Assembly (NCBI GenBank): GCA_036274635.1 | Contig: DASUFI010000109.1 | Location: forward strand, 1 to 6,885 | Source of the DNA: DASUFI01 sp036274635 | GTDB taxonomy: Bacteria; Planctomycetota; B15-G4 | Direction: 5' to 3' | DNA length: 6,885 nucleotides | Shown here: piece by piece, positions 1 to 6,885 of the stretch | Position numbering within the stretch: the first letter of the stretch is position 1 | Layout: the number at the start of each line of letters is the position of its first letter | Notes under the pieces: generated by a model | Told to the model about the DNA's origin: nothing | Databases searched by the model: none | The model's input: the letters and a program-made list of their open reading frames with translations, nothing else | Position numbers and translations under genes: made by a program

Positions 1-54
1 CGCGCGCGGAAGAAGGCGCAGGGCGCGGGCGGCGACGAGGCGGCTGCGGGCTGA
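1..54 (+). CDS. C-terminal tail of a truncated plus-strand gene, product unknown
   Basis: Frame 1 of the plus strand is open from the window edge to a TGA at 52-54, giving 17 residues (RARKKAQGAGGDEAAAG). The short peptide is basic at first and Ala/Gly-rich at its end, as seen in disordered tails of proteins from GC-rich genomes. It lies convergent to the lipoprotein gene, whose stop is at 116-118, leaving a 61-bp spacer. There is too little sequence to assign a function, and in DNA this GC-rich a 54-base open stretch can arise by chance, so even its coding status is uncertain. Confidence 0.35.
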   Translation, partial: RARKKAQGAGGDEAAAG

Positions 55-115
55 GGCCCCACCGCTCGCCGGCCCGCCGCGCGCCCGGCCTCCGAACGAC
101 GCGCGACGCCGCGCG
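55..115. other. Convergent intergenic spacer
   Basis: This is a 61-bp spacer between a probable plus-strand stop and the minus-strand lipoprotein stop. It is rich in GGCC/CCGG and GCGCG words that could pair locally (for example the gcgcg near 101 with the cgcgc near 111). No thymidine or adenine tract follows any of them, so I do not call an intrinsic terminator. No gene or other site is visible. Confidence 0.4.
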
Positions 116-367
116 CTACGACTTCACCGGCACCGTCGCGCCGCACGACGGGCACTTGCCGTCGGCGCTCAGCGTCTGATCGCCCGGACAGGACGGGCAG
201 CAGTCCACCTTCATGCCGCAGGCGTCGCAGGTGCCCTTGGCCGTGATGCCCTGCGTGCCGGGACAGTGCGAGCACATGTCCACCGAGGACGAGGTCTTGC
301 TCTCGGACGAGCAGCCGGCCAGCGCTGCCAGGCACACGCTCGCGACGAACATCGACACCTTGCTCAT
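116..367 (-). CDS. Small lipoprotein with two tandem four-cysteine (metal-binding-like) repeats
   Basis: The predicted product has 83 residues. Residues 1-19 form a lipoprotein signal peptide: MSK start, hydrophobic stretch, then the lipobox L16-A-G-C19, so the mature protein would be lipidated at C19 and membrane-anchored outside the cytoplasm. A Ser/Thr-rich linker (20-31) follows. Two 25-residue-spaced modules then share the pattern CxxCPG-x(8)-G-x-CxxCG: C32, C35, C47, C50 and C57, C60, C72, C75, with an extra C56. The second module (CPSCP ... GKCPSCG) resembles the heavy-metal-binding motif CPMHP ... GKCPxCGM with His replaced by Cys. Zinc or another soft metal is therefore a plausible ligand; this is inference. 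I chose the ATG at 367 because a GGAG at 375-378 sits 7 nt upstream and it places the signal peptide at the N-terminus. An in-frame start at 466 would bury the signal peptide internally. The stop is TAG. Confidence 0.85.
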   Translation of the reverse strand: MSKVSMFVASVCLAALAGCSSESKTSSSVDMCSHCPGTQGITAKGTCDACGMKVDCCPSCPGDQTLSADGKCPSCGATVPVKS

Positions 368-374
368 GGATTCA

Positions 375-378
375 CTCC
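375..378 (-). promoter_or_regulatory. Ribosome binding site of the cysteine-repeat lipoprotein
   Basis: On the minus strand GGAG lies 7 nt before the ATG at 367. It decides in favour of the short 83-residue form over the open frame that extends back to 466. Confidence 0.7.
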
Positions 379-436
379 GCACGGGTTGAGGGATTGCCGA
401 CGCCGCGCGCCCGAAGCCGTCGCCGCGCCGCGCGCA

Positions 437-466
437 AGAGTAGGCGGGCCGCGCAAGCGATGGCAA
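437..466 (-). promoter_or_regulatory. Possible sigma70-type promoter for the lipoprotein gene
   Basis: Reading the minus strand, TTGCCA (461-466; 5 of 6 matches to TTGACA) is followed after 18 nt by TACTCT (437-442; only 3 of 6 matches to TATAAT). It would give a leader of about 60 nt before the ATG at 367. The weak -10 box and the unknown sigma factor preferences of this organism keep this tentative. Confidence 0.3.
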
Positions 467-517
467 GCCGGAAGGATGCGTCAGCCAGAAGAGGACATGG
501 AGAAGTCCTTACGTCGG

Positions 518-551
518 CCGGCAGCTGCCGGATGTGACGCAGACGGCCGGA

Positions 552-561
<10 letters not shown>
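518..561 (-). terminator. Terminator-like hairpin pair at the end of ileS
   Basis: Two perfect inverted repeats sit at the end of ileS. The first, GGCCGG (556-561 read on minus) with CCGGCC (545-550), has a 5-nt loop that contains part of the TGA stop. The second is a 14-bp palindrome CCGGCAGCTGCCGG at 518-531. Neither is followed by a U-tract, so if they end transcription it is as a non-canonical or factor-assisted terminator. In GC-rich DNA short perfect repeats are also expected by chance. Confidence 0.3.
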
Positions 562-3821
<3,260 letters not shown>

Positions 3822-3830
3822 GGAGACCGC

Positions 3831-4862
3831 TCAGGTCCAGCGGTGCGCGGCGACCATCTCGGAGATGCGCGTGGCCACCTCCATGGCCCGCAGCCCCTCC
3901 TCGGCCGAGGCGACGCGTGGGCGGGCGGCGGCGCCGCGTCCGCTGCGCACGGCCTCGACGAAGGCCGCCAGCTCGAGCTGCAGCGCGTTGGCCTCGTCCA
4001 TGACCAGCTCCTCGGTGTCGAGCAGGCCCTGGGCGATGAATTCGCGGAACGAGGCCTTGGGCGGCACGCGCGCGGCGTCGGAGGGCGACAGAGAGCCCGG
4101 CTTGAAGCCCGCGGCCTTGCGCACCACGAAGGCGCGGCGCGTCGAGAAGTCCATGGAGACGTAGGCGTCCGCGCCGAAGATGCGCGTCTTGCGCGACGGC
4201 TCGAAGGACACCCGGCTGGCCACCAGGTTGGCGACGCAGCCGTTGGCGAAGCTGAGCCGCGCCGAGCAGAGGTCCACGTGACGCCCCAGCACCGGCCCCC
4301 CGGTGGCCTGCACGTCGGTGAGCGGCGCGCCCGCGAGGTCGAGCACGATGTCGATGTCATGGATCATGAGGTCCATGATCACGGACACGTCCAGCGCGCG
4401 GTAGTTGAAGGGCGCGAGGCGCTGCGCGTCGATGAAGCGCGGCTGCACCTGGTGCTTCTGCAGCACGGCCAGGACCGGGTTGAAGCGCTCGATGTGCCCC
4501 ACCTGCAGCACGACGCCGCGGTCGGCGGCGAGACGCGCCATGCCGCGCGCCTCGGCGAGCGTGGCGGCGATGGGCTTCTCCACCAGCACGTGCACGCCCC
4601 GCTCGAGCAGCGGGCAGACGACGGCGTGGTGCAGGCTGGTGGGCACGGCCACGGAGACGGCCCGCACCTCGCGCGGCAATTCGTCGGCGCTGGCCAGCGC
4701 CGGCACGCCCAGGTCCGTGGCCACGGCCTGCGCCTGCTCGGGCCGGCTGTCGACGACGGCCACCAGCTCCACGCCCGGCACCTGCTTGAGGAGCCGCGCG
4801 TGATGCCGGCCGAGCGCGCCGACCCCGACGACCGCGACCGGCAGCCGCTCAGCGCTGCCCAC
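3831..4862 (-). CDS. Gfo/Idh/MocA-family oxidoreductase, GnnA-like UDP-GlcNAc 3-dehydrogenase candidate
   Basis: The 343-residue product has an N-terminal NAD(P)-binding Rossmann fold (VVGVGALGRHH, glycines G13, G15, G18), the family E95-K96-P97 motif with its catalytic Lys, a GHIERFNP stretch (122-129), and the D164-x-x-x-H168-D169 segment matching the family's catalytic His region. The C-terminal alpha/beta half runs to the end. Its position directly after lpxA matches GnnA of Acidithiobacillus ferrooxidans, which oxidises the sugar 3-OH of UDP-GlcNAc so that GnnB can aminate it, yielding amide-linked lipid A. Function here is inferred from family and context; another UDP-sugar dehydrogenase is possible. 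No gnnB is in the window. Translation starts at GTG (4862-4860), inside lpxA (14-nt overlap), with GGGAG 7 nt upstream. The stop is TGA at 3831-3833. Confidence 0.9.
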   Translation of the reverse strand: MGSAERLPVAVVGVGALGRHHARLLKQVPGVELVAVVDSRPEQAQAVATDLGVPALASADELPREVRAVSVAVPTSLHHAVVCPLLERGVHVLVEKPIAATLAEARGMARLAADRGVVLQVGHIERFNPVLAVLQKHQVQPRFIDAQRLAPFNYRALDVSVIMDLMIHDIDIVLDLAGAPLTDVQATGGPVLGRHVDLCSARLSFANGCVANLVASRVSFEPSRKTRIFGADAYVSMDFSTRRAFVVRKAAGFKPGSLSPSDAARVPPKASFREFIAQGLLDTEELVMDEANALQLELAAFVEAVRSGRGAAARPRVASAEEGLRAMEVATRISEMVAAHRWT

Positions 4863-5649
4863 GCAGGCTCTCCCGGAAGCGCCCGAAGCGCCCGGCCTCC
4901 TTGCGCAGCAGCGCCTCGGCCAGCTCGCGCACGTAGGGGCTGCTGTCGTTGATCAGGTTGTGCGCCTCCTCCACGATCGAGCGGCCGAGGCGGAAGACGC
5001 TGCGGTAGACGTGCTTGATCTCGTCGATGTCGGCCTGCGGGATGCCCGCGCGCGCCATGCCCACCTCGTTGACCATGCGCACCTCGGCCGGGTGACCGGC
5101 GGCCTTCACGAAGGGCGGCACGTCCTGCACCACGCTGCTGGCGCCGCCGATGTAGCTGCAGCGCCCGATGGTCGAGAACTGGTTCACGCCCACGAAGCCC
5201 GAGAGCACCACGTTGCTGCCGATGTGCACGTGGCCCGCGATGAGCACGCAGTTGACCAGGATGCAGTGGTCGCCGACCACGCAGTCGTGGCCCACGTGGC
5301 TGCCCGCCATGAACATGTTGTGGTTGCCGATGCGCGTGAGCAGCTCCTCCTTGGGCGTGCCGCGGTTGATGGACACGAACTCGCGGATGATGTTGTCGTC
5401 GCCGATCTCGAGGCGGCTCTCCACGGCGCCGTACTTGAGGTCCTGCGGCGGCGTGCCGATGGAGGCGTGCGCCAGGAGGTGGTTGCGCGCCCCCAGCGTC
5501 GTGCCGCTGGCGATGAGGCAGTGCGGGCCGATGCGCGTGTCGGGCCCGATCTTCACGCCGCGCTCGACGATCGTGTAGGGGCCGATCTCGACCGAGTCGT
5601 CCAGCTCCGCGTGCGGGTCGATGATCGCGGTGGGATGGATCTTGCTCAT
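4849..5649 (-). CDS. lpxA: Acyl-ACP--UDP-N-acetylglucosamine O-acyltransferase (LpxA)
   Basis: This cytoplasmic trimeric enzyme catalyses the first step of lipid A synthesis, moving a 3-hydroxyacyl chain from ACP to the 3-position of UDP-GlcNAc (or its 3-amino analogue). The 266 residues start with hexapeptide repeats of the left-handed beta-helix (IHPTAIIDPHA, VEIGPYTIV, VKIGPDTRIG). By alignment to E. coli LpxA from memory: Q69-D70 and K72 match Q73-D74 and K76; H118 and catalytic H121 (SHVGHD) match H122 and H125; H140 matches H144; R200 matches R204. Two positions stand out: N156 (VNQF) replaces H160, and G169 keeps the Gly of the E. coli acyl ruler (G173). QDVPPF (175-180) and a C-terminal helical part complete it. 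The ATG overlaps the lpxC stop as ATGA, with GAGG 4 nt upstream. Confidence 0.97.
   Translation of the reverse strand: MSKIHPTAIIDPHAELDDSVEIGPYTIVERGVKIGPDTRIGPHCLIASGTTLGARNHLLAHASIGTPPQDLKYGAVESRLEIGDDNIIREFVSINRGTPKEELLTRIGNHNMFMAGSHVGHDCVVGDHCILVNCVLIAGHVHIGSNVVLSGFVGVNQFSTIGRCSYIGGASSVVQDVPPFVKAAGHPAEVRMVNEVGMARAGIPQADIDEIKHVYRSVFRLGRSIVEEAHNLINDSSPYVRELAEALLRKEAGRFGRFRESLRGQR
4870..4874 (-). promoter_or_regulatory. Ribosome binding site of the GnnA-like gene
   Basis: GGGAG on the minus strand lies 7 nt before the GTG at 4862-4860. It sits inside lpxA and supports GTG as the start, as no in-frame ATG is available before the Rossmann glycine motif. Confidence 0.6.
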
Positions 5650-6497
5650 GCCGCCTCGTCGCCGGCCAGCTCGGCCGCCAGCTTCCGCACCAGTTCGTGA
5701 TGCGCGCGGTGGCCCGACTTGACGGCCACGACGCGCGCCTGCAGGTCCGCGCCCAGCAGGGCCAGGTCGCCCAGCAGGTCCAGCATCTTGTGCCGCGCGG
5801 GCTCGTCGGGGAAGCGCAAGCTGCCGTGGGCCGGCCGATATCCGGGCTCCAGCACCACGGTGTTCTCGGGGGTGGCGCCGCGCCCGAGGCCGGCCGCCTG
5901 CAGCTCCCGGGCCTCGGCGGCCAGCACGAAGGTGCGCGCCGGCGCCAGCTCGGCGGCGAAATCCGTGCCCGGAAAGCGGGCCTGCACGCGCTGGGGCGGC
6001 AGGCCGTGGGCCGAGTAGTCCAAGGTGTAGTCCAGCTCCAGCCCCGGCCCCGGCTCGGCCCGCAGGCTGCCGCCGGCCCAGGCCACGGACACGACGCGCG
6101 ACAGGACGAGGGTGCGCCGCGGCTCGCGCTGCTCGACCGCGCCGGCGCGCTGCAGCACCTGCACCCAGGGCCGAGCCGAGCCATCGAGCCCCGGCAGCTC
6201 CGGGCCGTCCAGCTCGATCAAGACGTTGTCGACGGGCGCCGCCAGCAGCGCCGCGAGCAGGTGCTCCACCGTGTGCACCTCGGCCGATCCGTGCACGAGC
6301 TGCGTGCGGCGCGCTGCCTCGCCCAGCGAGTCGGGGGCCACGCGCACCTCGGGCGCGCCGGGCAGGTCGGCGCGGCGGAAGACCACGCCCGTGCCGGCCG
6401 GCGCGGGGAGCAGGCGCGCGGTCACGCCCCGGCCCTCGTGCAGGCCGGCACCGGACAGCTCGGCAGGGGCCGCGAGCGTGCGCTGCCTACGGCTCAT
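5646..6497 (-). CDS. lpxC: UDP-3-O-acyl-N-acetylglucosamine deacetylase (LpxC)
   Basis: This zinc-dependent deacetylase carries out the committed step of lipid A synthesis, removing the acetyl group from UDP-3-O-acyl-GlcNAc in the cytoplasm. The 283-residue product shows the family signatures in order: SGAGLHEGR (15-23); VHTVEHLLAAL (74-84) with E78 and zinc ligand H79; VDNVLIELDGPELPGLDGSA (89-108); ARTFVL (187-192); PENTVVL (210-216); RHKMLDLLGDL (235-245) with zinc ligands H236 and D240; and SGHRAHHELV (261-270) with catalytic H263. It is somewhat shorter than the E. coli enzyme (about 305) but has every catalytic residue. It is not fused to FabZ, unlike the Bacteroidetes form. The ATG at 6497 lies within the end of lpxD (11-nt overlap), with an AAGGG about 5 nt upstream. 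The stop is TGA. Confidence 0.98.
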   Translation of the reverse strand: MSRRQRTLAAPAELSGAGLHEGRGVTARLLPAPAGTGVVFRRADLPGAPEVRVAPDSLGEAARRTQLVHGSAEVHTVEHLLAALLAAPVDNVLIELDGPELPGLDGSARPWVQVLQRAGAVEQREPRRTLVLSRVVSVAWAGGSLRAEPGPGLELDYTLDYSAHGLPPQRVQARFPGTDFAAELAPARTFVLAAEARELQAAGLGRGATPENTVVLEPGYRPAHGSLRFPDEPARHKMLDLLGDLALLGADLQARVVAVKSGHRAHHELVRKLAAELAGDEAA

Positions 6498-6885
6498 CGC
6501 CGCCCTTCCCGCCCAGCAGCCGGCGCACCTCGGCCGCCAGGGCCGGCAGGCGCTCGATGCCCAGGGCCTCGCGCGCCCACTGCTGCTGCGGCCGCGCCGG
6601 CGCCCCCACCACGTAGCTGCCGGGCTCGGTGTCGCGGATGACCATGGACATGCCGCCGACGCGCGTGCCCTCGCGCAGCCGCAGGCCGCTGGCCACGCCG
6701 GCCAGGCCGCCGATGAGCACGCGGTTCTCCAGCGTGACCGAGCCCGAGAGGCCCGACTTGCCCGCCATGGCGCAGTCCTCGCCGAGCACGCAGTTGTGGC
6801 CGATGTGCACCTGCGCGTCGATCTTGCAGCCCCGGCCGAGGCGCGTGACGTCGAAGCGCGCCCGGTCGACGGTGGTGTTGGCGCC
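6487..6885 (-). CDS. lpxD: UDP-3-O-(3-hydroxyacyl)glucosamine N-acyltransferase (LpxD), C-terminal part
   Basis: The gene runs in from the right edge, so only the last 132 residues are present; the frame is open through 6885. LpxD adds the N-linked 3-hydroxyacyl chain to UDP-3-O-acylglucosamine, the third step of lipid A synthesis. The visible part begins GANTTVDRARFD, a close match to the family's GANTTIDRG, followed by hexapeptide-repeat sequence. VHIGHNC carries the catalytic-type His (codon 6796-6798, matching E. coli H239 by alignment from memory). A late hexapeptide turn (GMSMVIRDTEPGSYVVGAP) and a charged C-terminal helix ending GGDEP follow. An internal GTG at 6808-6810 is not a start, because homology continues upstream of it. 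The stop is TAG at 6487-6489, inside the beginning of lpxC. Confidence 0.95.
   Translation of the reverse strand, partial: GANTTVDRARFDVTRLGRGCKIDAQVHIGHNCVLGEDCAMAGKSGLSGSVTLENRVLIGGLAGVASGLRLREGTRVGGMSMVIRDTEPGSYVVGAPARPQQQWAREALGIERLPALAAEVRRLLGGKGGDEP

Larger units (their letters stand above)
368..551. other. Intergenic spacer between ileS and the lipoprotein gene
   Basis: This 184-bp spacer carries the candidate promoter at 437-466, hairpin-forming GC-rich sequences near the ileS stop, and a weak inverted repeat (aggac at 492-496 with gtcct at 505-509, 8-nt loop). I see no small gene with convincing start and ribosome binding site on either strand. Confidence 0.5.

Noticed and set aside
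368..466. N-terminal extension of the lipoprotein to a start at 466
   Set aside because: It would place the signal peptide and lipobox internally, covers the candidate promoter, and ignores the good ribosome binding site at 375-378.
492..509. Short hairpin aggac...gtcct as a terminator or operator
   Set aside because: A 5-bp stem with an 8-nt loop and no T-tract is too weak to call.

Overview
The window is very GC-rich (roughly 70% by eye) and carries lipid A biosynthesis genes, so it comes from a diderm (Gram-negative-type) bacterium. I cannot name the lineage. The gene order (lpxD, an unfused lpxC, lpxA, then a Gfo/Idh/MocA-family oxidoreductase) and the eukaryote-like, long-form isoleucyl-tRNA synthetase would fit a high-GC uncultivated or FCB-like lineage, or some deltaproteobacteria-like groups. 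That placement is inference from gene content only.

Nearly everything is on the minus strand, and the main block reads from right to left. It holds the 3' part of lpxD (entering from the right edge to 6487), lpxC (6497 to 5646), lpxA (5649 to 4849), a GnnA-like NAD-dependent sugar-nucleotide dehydrogenase (4862 to 3831) and ileS (3821 to 552). The junctions are an 11-nt overlap, a 4-nt ATGA overlap, a 14-nt overlap and a 9-nt gap, so the five genes look like one translationally coupled operon. LpxA, LpxC and LpxD catalyse the first three acylation/deacylation steps of lipid A synthesis from UDP-GlcNAc. The oxidoreductase next to lpxA suggests the sugar may be modified at C3 (the UDP-GlcNAc3N route known from Acidithiobacillus and Leptospira), but the partner transaminase is not in the window.

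After ileS comes a 184-bp spacer (368-551) with terminator-like hairpins at the ileS end and a possible promoter for the next gene. That gene (367 to 116, minus strand) encodes an 83-residue lipoprotein with two tandem four-cysteine modules resembling a Cys-substituted heavy-metal-binding motif. A probable C-terminal tail of a plus-strand gene ends at 54, converging on it.

The strongest observation is that the ileS product has its class I HIGH signature rearranged to Gly-Leu-His-His. This GXHH form has been linked in type 2 IleRS enzymes to extreme mupirocin resistance. The GnnA-like gene beside lpxA, an Asn at a normally conserved His of LpxA, and the repeated-cysteine lipoprotein also merit attention. 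I see no mobile elements, CRISPR arrays, tRNAs or rRNAs.
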